From Rhodobacteraceae bacterium HLUCCA09 (GTDB lineage: Bacteria; Pseudomonadota; Alphaproteobacteria; Rhodobacterales; Rhodobacteraceae): DNA of 44,798 nucleotides. The translations under genes and the position numbers were made by a program. The notes beneath the pieces were generated by a model. The model was not told the origin of the DNA and did no database searches. It saw only the letters and a program-made list of their open reading frames with translations. The stretch is taken from the NCBI GenBank assembly GCA_001314685.1, contig LJNT01000142.1, positions 1 through 44,798 of the forward strand, read 5' to 3'. Positions 1-7,480 of this stretch are shown piece by piece. Every line of letters starts with the position of its first letter. The first letter of the stretch is position 1.

Positions 1-258
1 GTGCCGGTGCGCGGGGGCACGTTCGGACTGCCGCTCGCGGGGATCATCGACATCGGGGAAGAGCAGGCGCGGCTGGAGAAGACGCTGGCGAAGCTCGAGA
101 AGGAACTCGGCGGCCTGCGCGGGCGGCTCGACAACCCGAAATTCGTCGAGAGCGCCCCCGACGAGGTCGTGGAGGAGACCCGCGACAACCTCGCCGCGCG
201 CGAGGCGGAGGCCGAGAAGATCCGCGCCGCCCTCGCCCGGCTCGCCGAGGTGGCCTGA
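1..258 (+). CDS. valS: Valyl-tRNA synthetase, C-terminal end (5' part outside window)
   Basis: This is the last 85 codons of valyl-tRNA synthetase, which charges tRNA-Val in the cytoplasm. The visible residues start with a [14 protein letters not shown] turn, followed by a long charged helix rich in Glu, Lys, Leu and Arg, then [13 protein letters not shown] and a second charged helix. This is the antiparallel coiled-coil arm that closes ValS proteins and packs on the tRNA. The motif NPKF...AP..VV is typical of the family. The gene enters from the left edge, so the GTG at base 1 is internal and not a start. It ends in TGA at 256-258. No catalytic motif lies in the window. Confidence 0.93.
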   Translation: MPVRGGTFGLPLAGIIDIGEEQARLEKTLAKLEKELGGLRGRLDNPKFVESAPDEVVEETRDNLAAREAEAEKIRAALARLAEVA

Positions 259-287
259 GCGCCGCCTCCGGCGGGGCGGCTCCCCCC

Positions 288-710
288 TCAGTGCGGGGCG
301 CCGCCCAGCGCGACCCAGTACTGGCGCGCTTCCGCCTCGGTCGGAACCGCTTCGCCCGAGCCGATCAGGCGCGCGCGGTGGGCCCGCACCGAGGCCAGAC
401 TGACCGCGCCGGACCGCCGGTAGACCACGTAGTCGGGCAGCCCGTCGCGCAGGAGTTCCCTGATCAGCTTGCCCTTGGCCGTGGCCGGCTCCGCCGTGAG
501 GGGGCGACGCGGCGCCGGCGCCGCGTCGCCGATCTCCGCGAAGCGCACGGCGCCATCGATCTCAGCCCGCGCCATGCGCTCGCGATACCACGCGATGGTC
601 TCGGTCGAGATGTTGGCGGCCGGGTGCACCGAGAAGACCCGCCGGAGCACATCGCGGTCGCCCAGCCCCTCGCGGATGGCCCGCTCGGCCGTGTCCCTGA
701 CGCTCGACAT
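288..710 (-). CDS. Hypothetical protein with a two-fold internal repeat
   Basis: A 140-residue cytoplasmic protein that I do not recognise. Two segments resemble each other. Residues about 8-45 (AIREGLGDRDVLRRVF ... ISTETIAWYRERM) and residues about 80-115 (LIRELLRDGLPDYVVYRR ... SLASVRAHRARL) each read as a helix, a short turn, a second helix and a basic third helix. The shape is like a duplicated small helical, possibly DNA-binding, unit. A Pro/Ala-rich linker joins the halves. There is no signal peptide or membrane segment. It is convergent with valS (29-bp gap) and points away from the decayed genes at 838-1507. Codon use matches the neighbours, so it is probably a real gene. The nucleic-acid role is inference only. 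Confidence 0.6.
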   Translation of the reverse strand: MSSVRDTAERAIREGLGDRDVLRRVFSVHPAANISTETIAWYRERMARAEIDGAVRFAEIGDAAPAPRRPLTAEPATAKGKLIRELLRDGLPDYVVYRRSGAVSLASVRAHRARLIGSGEAVPTEAEARQYWVALGGAPH

Positions 711-837
711 GACCCTGCTCCTTGTTGTGGACGCCGCGCTCAGCCTTGCGCCCGATCACGGCACCCGCCGGGCGAGGATCGCGCAAAATCGCGGCAAGGC
801 AAGAGCTTGTTCGACGGCACCAAGGTGCCACCGGTCG

Positions 838-1119
838 ATGAACGGACGGTTGACGGCACAAGGTGCCCATCTGCCGCCCACCACCCGAATCGAGCCGCAG
901 AGCCTTCTCGAGGTGAGGGGCGAGCCCGACTGGAGCGACGACCGCACGCCCGCGCGGGTCGTCTACCGCATTTCGGCCGAGGGCCAGGTCTGCCGGTTGA
1001 TGACGCAGCATTACGCCCTGCCCCTGGCGCAGGCGAGCGTGACGGAGGGCTGGGCGGGCCGGGCCTCGTCGCTCAAGTCCTGGATCGAGACGGGCGAGCC
1101 CCTGCGGATGGGGGCGTGA
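838..1119 (+). pseudogene. C-terminal remnant of an SRPBCC/AHSA1-type domain protein
   Basis: The reading frame encodes about 93 residues. They match the C-terminal half of the SRPBCC (AHSA1/START-like) family: an RVVYRISAEGQVCRL strand pair, then QHYALP, then the closing helix GWAGRASSLKSWIETGEPLRMG. Members of the family normally have 140-160 residues, with an N-terminal strand-helix part (a 'VFAALTDPE..W' segment) that is absent here. The sequence upstream in all three forward frames shows no such part. The ATG at 838 is only the first convenient start, and no good ribosome site precedes it. The fragment ends five bases before a frameshifted MAPEG gene, so two adjacent genes look decayed together. 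The family assignment is moderately sure. Confidence 0.5.
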
Positions 1120-1123
1120 GGCG

Positions 1124-1507
1124 ATGACGACCGAACTTGCCTGGCTGACCCTGTCGTCGGCGCGCGCCGCCTCGCTCTGGCTACCCTGCGTGATCGGCGC
1201 CGCGCGCACGCGCGGGCCGGTGCCGGCCGACTTCGTCCGACCGCCCGACCTGCGCGAGATGGCGGCTTGGATCCGCCGCGCTCAAGGGCCCATCTCAACA
1301 CGATCGAGACGCTCGCGCACTTCGCCCCCGTGGTGCTGGTGGCCCACGCGGCGGGCGTCTCGACCGTGGTTACGGCAGCTGCCTCGGCCACCTACTTCTG
1401 GCTGCGCCTCGCCCACGCCGAGGGCATGCTGGCCGTGGCCGCGTCGCTCCTCCTCACCCGACCGGCGCGCGGCGCCGGTCCGTCCAGCGCCGCCGCAAAT
1501 TCCTTGA
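1124..1507 (+). pseudogene. MAPEG-family membrane protein, frameshifted and 3'-eroded
   Basis: MAPEG proteins are small integral membrane proteins (about 130 residues, four helices) related to microsomal glutathione transferases. Frame 2 starts with [20 protein letters not shown] and the family-typical [17 protein letters not shown]. The continuation [25 protein letters not shown] and [11 protein letters not shown] is found only in frame 1, beginning near base 1288. The change of frame at about 1283-1288 fits the loss of one base. After LRLAHAEGM the expected last helix is not recognisable and the frame runs on towards thrS. The gene is therefore broken at least once and degraded at its end. 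Endpoints are approximate. Confidence 0.72.
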
Positions 1508-1541
1508 AAGGAATTTGCAAAATCCTTCCCGAAGGATTTTG
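1495..1541. repeat. Two abutting perfect hairpins in the thrS leader region
   Basis: Bases 1495-1505 are an exact reverse complement of 1508-1518 (11-bp arms, 2-base centre). Bases 1518-1527 pair with 1532-1541 (10-bp arms around the loop CCCG). The two stems share base 1518 and are much more A/T-rich than the surroundings. They lie about 100 bp upstream of the thrS start and just after the decayed MAPEG gene. I associate such tandem AAATTCCTT / AAAATCCTT hairpins with dispersed intergenic elements of Rhodobacterales; that is recall, not a search. They could terminate upstream transcription, act as a leader attenuator for thrS, or be a mobile small repeat. Confidence 0.7.
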
Positions 1542-1638
1542 GCGCGCTTCGGTTGACAGCGGCGCCCCCCTCCAGCACTTGACGTCTCACCCGCAACCGG
1601 GCGCACGCGTAGGCGCCGAACCGACGAGGAAAGCCGAG

Positions 1639-3600
1639 ATGGCCGACACCCCCTCCCCCGCGATCACCCTCACCCTGCCCGACGGCGCGACCCGCGAGGT
1701 GCCCGCCGGGATCACGGCCGGAGAGGTGGCCGAGCAGATCTCCACCTCGCTTGCCAGAAAAGCGATCAGCGCCACTGTGAACGGCCGCCACTGGGACCTG
1801 CAATGGCCCATCGAGGCCGATGCCGAGATCGCCATCCACACCATGAAGGACGACACGCCCGCGCTCGAACTGATCCGCCACGACCTCGCCCACGTCATGG
1901 CCCGCGCGGTGCAGGAGATCTGGCCCGAAGTGCGCGTCACCATCGGCCCCGTCATCGAGCACGGATGGTACTACGATTTCGACCGCGCCGAGCCCTTCAC
2001 CCCCGACGATCTCGGGCAGATCGAGGCGAAGATGCGCGAGATCATCGCCCGGCGCGACCCCGTCACCACCGAGGTCTGGGACCGCGACCGCGCGATCCGC
2101 TATTACGAGGCGAACGGCGAGCCCTACAAGGTGGAGCTGGTGCAGGCCATCCCCGGGGGCGAGCCGATCCGCATGTACTGGCACGGCCACTGGCAGGACC
2201 TCTGCCGCGGCCCGCACCTGGCCCATACCGGCCAGTTGCCCGCCGACGCCTTCAAGCTGATGAAGGTGGCCGGCGCCTACTGGAGGGGCGATTCCAGCCG
2301 CCCCATGCTCCAGCGCATCTACGGCGCGGGCTTCAGGACCAAGCAGGATCTCAAGAACTACCTGCACTTCCTCGAAGAGGCCGAGAAGCGCGACCACCGC
2401 CGGCTGGGCCGCGAGATGGAGCTCTTCCACTTCCAGGAAGAGGCGCCGGGAATGGTCTTCTGGCACCCCGACGGCTGGACGATCTACCGCGAACTCGAGG
2501 CCTACATGCGCCGCCGCCTCGACCGCGCCGGATATCGCGAGATCCGCACGCCGCAGGTGGTCGACCGCAAGCTGTGGGAAGCCAGCGGCCACTGGGACAA
2601 GTACCGCGAGAACATGTACATCACCGAGATCGACGAGGAGCACGCCAACGAGAAGCGGATCAACGCGCTCAAGCCGATGAACTGCCCCTGCCACGTGCAG
2701 GTCTACAACACCGGCATCAAGAGCTACCGCGACCTCCCGCTGCGGCTGGCCGAGTTCGGCTCGTGCCACCGTTACGAGGCGCATGGCGCGCTGCACGGGC
2801 TTATGCGGGTGCGCGGCTTCACCCAGGACGATGCGCACATCTTCTGCACCGAGGACCAGATCGAGCAGGAATGCGCGGCCTTCATCGACCTGCTCTCGGG
2901 CGTCTATTCCGACCTCGGCTTCCCCTCCTTCGACATCAAGTTCTCCACCCGGCCCGAGACGCGCGTCGGCTCCGACGCGGTGTGGGACAAGGCAGAAGCG
3001 GCGCTGGAGAAGGCGATCCTGTCGGTGCGCAACGACTACGAGCTCGACCCGGGCGAGGGCGCCTTCTACGGCCCCAAGCTCGACTTCAAGCTCACCGACG
3101 CGATCGGCCGCGAATGGCAGTGCGGCACCTTCCAGGCCGATTTCAACCTGCCTGAGCGGCTCGGCGCGACCTATATCGGCCCCGACGGCGAGAAGCACCG
3201 CCCCGTCATGCTGCACCGCGCGATCCTTGGCAGCTTCGAGCGGTTTCTCGGCATCCTGATCGAGAACTACTCGGGCCGCCTGCCCTACTGGCTCGCGCCG
3301 CGGCAGGTGGTCGTCGCCTCCATCGTGTCGGACGCCGACGACTACGTGCACCAGGCCGTGGCCGATCTGCGCGCCGCGGGCCTGCGCGCCGAGGCCGACA
3401 CGCGCAACGAGAAGATCAACTACAAGGTGCGCGAGCACTCGGTCGCCAAGGTGCCGGTGATCCTCGCCATCGGCCAGCGCGAAGTGAACGACCGCACCGC
3501 CACCGTCCGGCGCCTCGGCGAGAAGCAGACCTATTCGGCACCGCTCGACGAGATCGTGTCCCGCCTCGCCGAGGAGGCGACACCGCCCGACCTGCGCTAG
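1639..3600 (+). CDS. thrS: Threonyl-tRNA synthetase
   Basis: A class II aminoacyl-tRNA synthetase of 653 residues, the usual length, that charges tRNA-Thr with threonine in the cytoplasm. Residues about 9-70 form the TGS domain ([16 protein letters not shown]). About 70-230 is the editing domain ([35 protein letters not shown]). The catalytic core follows, with [13 protein letters not shown] carrying the zinc cysteine near residue 349, then [20 protein letters not shown] and later [18 protein letters not shown]. The C-terminal 100 residues ([11 protein letters not shown] ... [16 protein letters not shown]) are the anticodon-binding domain. ATG 1639 was chosen because a GAGGA ribosome site lies about 9 bases upstream and the TGS domain follows at once, although the frame is open far upstream. 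A double hairpin stands in the leader. The gene appears intact. Confidence 0.97.
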   Translation: MADTPSPAITLTLPDGATREVPAGITAGEVAEQISTSLARKAISATVNGRHWDLQWPIEADAEIAIHTMKDDTPALELIRHDLAHVMARAVQEIWPEVRVTIGPVIEHGWYYDFDRAEPFTPDDLGQIEAKMREIIARRDPVTTEVWDRDRAIRYYEANGEPYKVELVQAIPGGEPIRMYWHGHWQDLCRGPHLAHTGQLPADAFKLMKVAGAYWRGDSSRPMLQRIYGAGFRTKQDLKNYLHFLEEAEKRDHRRLGREMELFHFQEEAPGMVFWHPDGWTIYRELEAYMRRRLDRAGYREIRTPQVVDRKLWEASGHWDKYRENMYITEIDEEHANEKRINALKPMNCPCHVQVYNTGIKSYRDLPLRLAEFGSCHRYEAHGALHGLMRVRGFTQDDAHIFCTEDQIEQECAAFIDLLSGVYSDLGFPSFDIKFSTRPETRVGSDAVWDKAEAALEKAILSVRNDYELDPGEGAFYGPKLDFKLTDAIGREWQCGTFQADFNLPERLGATYIGPDGEKHRPVMLHRAILGSFERFLGILIENYSGRLPYWLAPRQVVVASIVSDADDYVHQAVADLRAAGLRAEADTRNEKINYKVREHSVAKVPVILAIGQREVNDRTATVRRLGEKQTYSAPLDEIVSRLAEEATPPDLR

Positions 3601-3603
3601 GCC

Positions 3604-3622
3604 TCGCCCGACGCGCGGGCGA
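3604..3622 (+). terminator. Hairpin just after thrS, weak terminator candidate
   Basis: Arms of 7 bp (TCGCCCG and CGGGCGA) surround a 5-base loop, starting 4 bases after the thrS stop. There is no T-tract, so a Rho-independent terminator is uncertain. The rest of the 316-base gap to htpX (3601-3916) shows no convincing gene. It is GC-rich, its open frames lack coding character, and the only other signal seen is a promoter-like pair at 3852-3879. Confidence 0.4.
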
Positions 3623-3851
3623 CGGACGTGCCGTTCGCACGGGACCAAGCGAGGTCGCAGGCCCCCCGCGCGTCGCCGCTCCGCCATCTGTCCCGGCCGG
3701 ATGGCGCGCCCGGGTCCGCTCCCGCGCGCCCTCCTGCGGACGCTGCCCGCGGGAACGCCAGGCCTGCTGGTCGGTCCCGCGGCGGTCATCGGCGGCCGGA
3801 CATCAACGCGCGCCGGGGCGTGCGCCGTGCAAGGCGGCGTCACACGGGCAT

Positions 3852-3879
3852 CTTGGCTGGGCCCGCAGGCTTCCCATAT
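3852..3879 (+). promoter_or_regulatory. Possible heat-shock (RpoH-type) promoter of htpX
   Basis: CTTGGC at 3852-3857 and CCATAT at 3874-3879 are separated by 16 bases. Alphaproteobacterial RpoH promoters are described as CTTG followed by a CCATAT-like -10 about 16-18 bases later, so the fit is good. The -10 ends 37 bases before the htpX ATG, giving a leader of roughly 30 bases. HtpX is commonly heat-shock controlled, which supports the reading. No transcript evidence is available. Confidence 0.45.
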
Positions 3880-3916
3880 CTTCGTCGAGCCGAGACCCCA
3901 CTCATCGGAGAACGAC

Positions 3917-4843
3917 ATGGCCCTCGTCCGCACCGCGATGCTGCTCGCCGCGCTCACCGTGCTCTTCGGCCTCGCCGGCCTGGCGCTGGGGGGCGAGACC
4001 GGCATGATCCTCGCGCTGATCTTCGCCGCGGGGATGAACGTCTACGCCTGGTGGGGGTCGGACACGGCGGCCCTCCGGGCGCACAATGCGCGGCTCGTGA
4101 CGCGCGCCTCGGCGCCAGACTTCGTGGGCGACATCGAACGGATGGCGCAGCGCGCGGGCATGCCGGTGCCGGCGATCTACCTGATCGACAGCGACCAGCC
4201 CAACGCCTTCGCCACCGGCCGCAACCCCGAGAACGCCGCCGTGGCAGCCACCACGGGCCTCCTGCGCAGCCTGAGTCGCGAGGAGGTGGCGGGCGTGATG
4301 GCACACGAGCTGGCCCATATCCGCAACCGCGACACGCTGATCATGACGGTGGCCGCCACGCTAGCGGGCGCGATCACGATGCTCGCCAACTTCGCCTTCT
4401 TCTTCCGCGGCGGGCGCGACAACGGGATGGGGATCGTCGGGGTGCTGGCGACGATGATCCTCGCGCCGCTGGCGGCGGGGCTGGTGCAGATGGCGATCTC
4501 GCGCACGCGGGAATACGAGGCCGACAAGGGTGGGGCCGAGATCTGTGGCCAACCCATGTGGCTCGCCTCGGCGCTGGCCAGGATCTCGGGCCTCGCGGCG
4601 CGGATCGACATGAACTCGGCCGAGCGCAACCCAGGCTCGGCGCACATGTTCATCGTCAATCCGCTGCACGCCCACGCGCACGACAAGCTGTTCTCGACCC
4701 ACCCCGCCACCGAGAACCGGGTAAGAGAGCTGCACAGGCTGGCCGAAGAGATGGGCCGCACCCCGCCGCCGGGGCCCGGCGCGGCGCAGAGCAGGCGCAG
4801 CCCCGTGCCGAACACCCGACGCCCGCGCGGCACCGGGGCCTGA
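3917..4843 (+). CDS. htpX: Membrane zinc metalloprotease HtpX
   Basis: M48-family protease of the inner membrane that degrades misfolded or damaged membrane proteins under stress, alongside FtsH. At 308 residues it has the usual length. Two hydrophobic helices occupy residues about 7-45. The zinc-binding HELAH is at 130-134 within [15 protein letters not shown]. Two further helices span about 142-162 and 171-195. The third ligand, Glu201, lies in [11 protein letters not shown]. The C-terminal part has the family signature [14 protein letters not shown]. The ATG at 3917 follows a GGAG at 3907-3910, and the open frame upstream (from 3701) has no family match. A CTTG/CCATAT promoter-like pair lies just upstream. 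The Pro/Arg-rich tail after residue 275 is poorly conserved in the family. Confidence 0.95.
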   Translation: MALVRTAMLLAALTVLFGLAGLALGGETGMILALIFAAGMNVYAWWGSDTAALRAHNARLVTRASAPDFVGDIERMAQRAGMPVPAIYLIDSDQPNAFATGRNPENAAVAATTGLLRSLSREEVAGVMAHELAHIRNRDTLIMTVAATLAGAITMLANFAFFFRGGRDNGMGIVGVLATMILAPLAAGLVQMAISRTREYEADKGGAEICGQPMWLASALARISGLAARIDMNSAERNPGSAHMFIVNPLHAHAHDKLFSTHPATENRVRELHRLAEEMGRTPPPGPGAAQSRRSPVPNTRRPRGTGA

Positions 4844-4861
4844 GCGGCAGGCAGCGCGCCG

Positions 4862-4917
4862 GGGCCATTGCGGACGGGCCATTGCGGACGGGCCACGGCG
4901 GACGGGCCACGGGGGGC
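4862..4917. repeat. Four 14-bp tandem repeats after htpX
   Basis: The unit GGGCCATTGCGGAC occurs exactly at 4862-4875 and 4876-4889. A variant, GGGCCACGGCGGAC, is at 4890-4903, and a more diverged copy is at 4904-4917. The array fills most of the 139-bp gap between the convergent htpX and the membrane-protein gene ending at 4983. Because 14 is not a multiple of 3 and no gene spans it, it looks like a noncoding minisatellite formed by slippage. Confidence 0.85.
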
Positions 4918-4982
4918 AGGCGGGGGCGCACGGCACACACCATGCGGGGCCCTTCTGCCGGGGGCCCCGCGATGACCGACGC

Positions 4983-5756
4983 TCAGAGCGCGCTGCGCAG
5001 GGCCACGACCGCTCCCCACAGCAGAACCGCCGGCAGCACGACGAGTTGCAGCACGTAGACGCCCGCGAGCGTGACGGACGCGCGCAGCACATCGTCGGCC
5101 CGCTCCCAGAAAAAGGCGGCGGCGTCGCCGAGCGCGCGGCGATACTCGTTCAGCTCGCGCATGTCGGGGATGCGGATCAGCGCATGCGCGCGGTCGGCCA
5201 CCTCGGCCAGCACCGCTCCGGCCGACACCGCCTGCGGCCCCGTCAGCATCGCCCCCACCCATGCCGACGCCACGAACACCGCCGGCAGCACGACCGCCAG
5301 GCCCACCCCGAGGAGCACGCAGGCCGACGCACCGCGCCCTGCCCGATCGCGGACTCCTCCGGGCGGGACGAGCGCGCACGCCGCGCCGGCCAGCAGCCCG
5401 AGCCCGACAAGCCCCAGCCCGACCGATGCCACGGGCCCGAACCCGATCGCCAGCACGCCCGACAGCACGGCTACGCCGAAGACCAGCGCCGAGACCCGTT
5501 CCACCGTGTCGTCGACCGGCTCGAGCCAGCCCAGAGGGTTGACCGAGGCCCCGACGCCGAGACTGGCGCCCAGTTCCACCTCGCCGGCCATCGACAGGGC
5601 TGCGTCTATCGCCCGCAGCGAGACATAGGTGGCGGCGGCGGCCGCCACGACCCCGGAGGCCCGCGCCTCGGCCGCGCGCGTCAGGGGGGTGTGCGCGAGA
5701 AAGACCGCGAGCCAAAGCAGAAACAGACCAAGAATCGGGGCGAGCGCGCCACGCAT
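4983..5756 (-). CDS. Multi-pass membrane protein of unknown function
   Basis: A 257-residue protein that I cannot place in a named family. The first 22 residues form a hydrophobic helix (ILGLFLLWLAVFLAHTP). Further hydrophobic stretches lie at about 88-110, 108-130, 143-170 and 230-254, giving about five or six membrane helices. Between the last two is a soluble loop of about 50 residues (VADRAHALIRIPDMRELNEYRRALGDAAAFFWERADDVL), helical and probably periplasmic or cytoplasmic depending on topology. No transporter or enzyme motif is visible. The stop is 7 bp before the start side of nothing on its own strand; its upstream neighbour is the broken 2-hydroxyacid dehydrogenase, whose stop at 5764 lies only 7 bp before this start, so the two were probably one transcript. 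Confidence 0.65.
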   Translation of the reverse strand: MRGALAPILGLFLLWLAVFLAHTPLTRAAEARASGVVAAAAATYVSLRAIDAALSMAGEVELGASLGVGASVNPLGWLEPVDDTVERVSALVFGVAVLSGVLAIGFGPVASVGLGLVGLGLLAGAACALVPPGGVRDRAGRGASACVLLGVGLAVVLPAVFVASAWVGAMLTGPQAVSAGAVLAEVADRAHALIRIPDMRELNEYRRALGDAAAFFWERADDVLRASVTLAGVYVLQLVVLPAVLLWGAVVALRSAL

Positions 5757-5763
5757 CCCCGCC

Positions 5764-6757
5764 TCAGAGCATCGACGGCACGACGAGATCGGGCGGGCGG
5801 TGCCCGTCGGCGAAGGTCTTGACGTTGATCAGCACCTTCTCGCCCATCTCGACCCGCGCCTCGCGCGTGGCCGAGCCCATGTGGGGCAGCAGCACGACGT
5901 TGAGCAACTCGCGCAGGCGCGGGTTGATGTCGGTGCCGTGCTCGTAGACGTCGAGGCCCGCGCCCGCGATGTCGCCCGTGCGCAGCGCACGGGTCAGCGC
6001 GTTCTCGTCGACCACCTGCCCGCGCGAGGTGTTCACGATCACCGCCTCGGGCTTCATCAGCTTCAGCCTTCGCGCATTGATCAGGTGGAAGGTGGCTGGC
6101 GTGTGCGGGCAGTTGATCGACAGCACGTCCATCCGCGCGAGCATCTGGTCGAGGCTCTCCCAATACGTCGCCTCGTGCTCGGCCTCCGTCTCGGGGTGGA
6201 GGCGGTGGCGGTTGTGGTAGTGCACCTGCATGCCGAAGGCGCGGGCGCGGCGGGCCACCGCCTGCCCGATCCGGCCCATGCCGAGGATGCCGGATGCCGA
6301 GCCGCCGGCCCGAGATGCGCCCGCCGAGGAAGGCGGTCGGCGCCCAGCCTTCCCACGTGCCGGCCTGCATCGCGGCGAGGCCCTCTGGGATGCGGCGGGT
6401 GACGGCGAGGATCAGCGCCATCGCCATGTCGGCGGTGTCGTCGGTGGTCGAGCCGGGAGTGTTCGAGACGAGCACTCCCCGCTGCCGGGCGGTGTGCACG
6501 TCGATGTTGTCGACGCCGGCGCCGTAATTCGCGATCAGCTTGAGCCGGTCGCCGGCCTGCGCGAGCAGCGGCGCGTCGATCGTGTCGGTGATCGTGGGCA
6601 CCAGCACGTCGGCCCGGCGCATTGCCTCGGCCAGCTCGTCGCGGCTCATCGGCCGGTCGTCGGCGCTCAGTTCCACGCGGAAGAGCTCCGACATGCGGGT
6701 CTCGACCGCCTCGGGCAACCGTCGCGTGACGACAACACTCAGCCGTTCGGATGGCAT
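5764..6757 (-). pseudogene. D-2-hydroxyacid dehydrogenase (glyoxylate/hydroxypyruvate reductase type), frameshifted
   Basis: Such enzymes reduce glyoxylate or hydroxypyruvate with NAD(P)H. The 5' part reads MPSERLSVVVTRRLPE, then LIANYGAGVDNIDV and VSNTPGSTTDDTADMAMALIL. The frame breaks just after ISGRRLGI. The remainder, GMGRIGQAVARRARAFGM (the dinucleotide-binding turn), then INCPHTPAT, VNTSRGQVVDENAL, AGAGLDVYEHGTDIN and LLPHMGSATREARVEMG, is in another frame. The cause is visible: GGATGCC is present twice in tandem at 6285-6291 and 6292-6298. Removing one copy restores a continuous 328-residue protein of normal family length with the Arg, Glu and His catalytic region intact. The ATG at 6757 follows a GGGAGGGG ribosome site. 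The gene is either freshly inactivated, phase-variable, or affected by an assembly error. Confidence 0.85.
6285..6298. repeat. 7-bp direct duplication that breaks the 2-hydroxyacid dehydrogenase
   Basis: GGATGCC is repeated head to tail with no spacer inside the codons for the NAD-binding glycine turn. Seven is not a multiple of three, so the second copy shifts the frame. Loss of one copy would yield LGILGMGRIGQAV, which is the family consensus. Confidence 0.9.
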
Positions 6758-6867
6758 GCAGCCCCTCCCTCGTTCTTCCCAGGCCCGCGCGTCGGTGGCA
6801 CCTTGGACCTCAAGGGCGCGCGGGACAAGCGCCCGCGACCGAACACGGATCGGGCAGGCAGCGAAAC

Positions 6868-7464
6868 ATGCGGATTTGGGGCCTTGGCTGGCGCCTTGCG
6901 GCCATCCTGGCGGTACTGGCGTGGACGAGCGAGGCGGCGGCAGAGGGTGCCGGCGCGGCGCAGAGGCCCGAGCCACGCCCCGAGGCGGCGTCGGCCGCCA
7001 ACCTGGCCACGCCGGCGACGGTGCGCGCGGCGTCCGAGCGCGGCCCCGTCACCAACCTGCCGCTGCCCCGCTACGTGTCGCTCAAGGCGTCGGCGGGCAA
7101 CGTGCGGCGCGGGCCATCGCTCCAGCACCGGATCGACTGGGTCTTCACCCGCCGCGCCATGCCGCTCGAGATCACCGCCGAGTTCGGCCATTGGCGACGG
7201 GTACGCGACCGCGACGGCGCAGGCGGCTGGATTCACTACTCGCTGCTCTCGGGCGTGCGCACCGTGCTGATCGAGCGCGACATGGTGGCCCTGCGCCACC
7301 GCCCGCAGTCCGACGGGCGCGTGATCGCGCGCGCCGAGGCCGGGGTGGTCGCGCGGCTCGGGCGCTGCCTGCCCGCGTGGTGCCGGATCAGCGTCGAGGG
7401 CGAGACCGGCTGGGTGCGCAAGGCCGCGCTCTGGGGCGTGGGCGCCGACGAGCTGCGCGACTGA
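6868..7464 (+). CDS. Exported SH3-domain protein
   Basis: A 198-residue protein with a signal peptide (basic MRIWGLGWR, hydrophobic LAAILAVLAW, then AAA cleavage region near 25). An Ala/Pro-rich linker runs to residue 68. The first bacterial SH3 domain covers about 70-130 ([23 protein letters not shown], ending GGWIHYSLL). A second, similar unit follows (MVALRHRPQSDGRVIARAEAG ... WCRISVEGETGWVRKAALWGV). The NVRRGPS and GWV motifs are typical of the DUF1058/SH3_4 type found across alphaproteobacteria, usually thought to bind cell-wall material in the periplasm. ATG 6868 starts the signal peptide and is divergent from the 2-hydroxyacid dehydrogenase, with 110 bp between the two starts. It is convergent with the next gene (16-bp gap). 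The exact ligand is unknown. Confidence 0.85.
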   Translation: MRIWGLGWRLAAILAVLAWTSEAAAEGAGAAQRPEPRPEAASAANLATPATVRAASERGPVTNLPLPRYVSLKASAGNVRRGPSLQHRIDWVFTRRAMPLEITAEFGHWRRVRDRDGAGGWIHYSLLSGVRTVLIERDMVALRHRPQSDGRVIARAEAGVVARLGRCLPAWCRISVEGETGWVRKAALWGVGADELRD

Positions 7465-7480
7465 GGCGCGGGCCGCGCCC

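Noticed and set aside
3628..3916. Open frames between thrS and htpX
   Set aside because: Composition is Arg/Pro/Ala-rich with no motif; they are continuations of frames overlapping htpX.
1282..4005. Very long minus-strand open frame opposite thrS, and similar long antisense frames at 22701-26090, 37925-40516 and 42732-44654
   Set aside because: They mirror strong genes in GC-rich DNA where stop codons are rare; their products are rich in Arg, Gly, His and Ala with no family motif.
4862..4917. CRISPR or iteron array
   Set aside because: The 14-bp units abut without spacers and have no nearby cas or replication genes.
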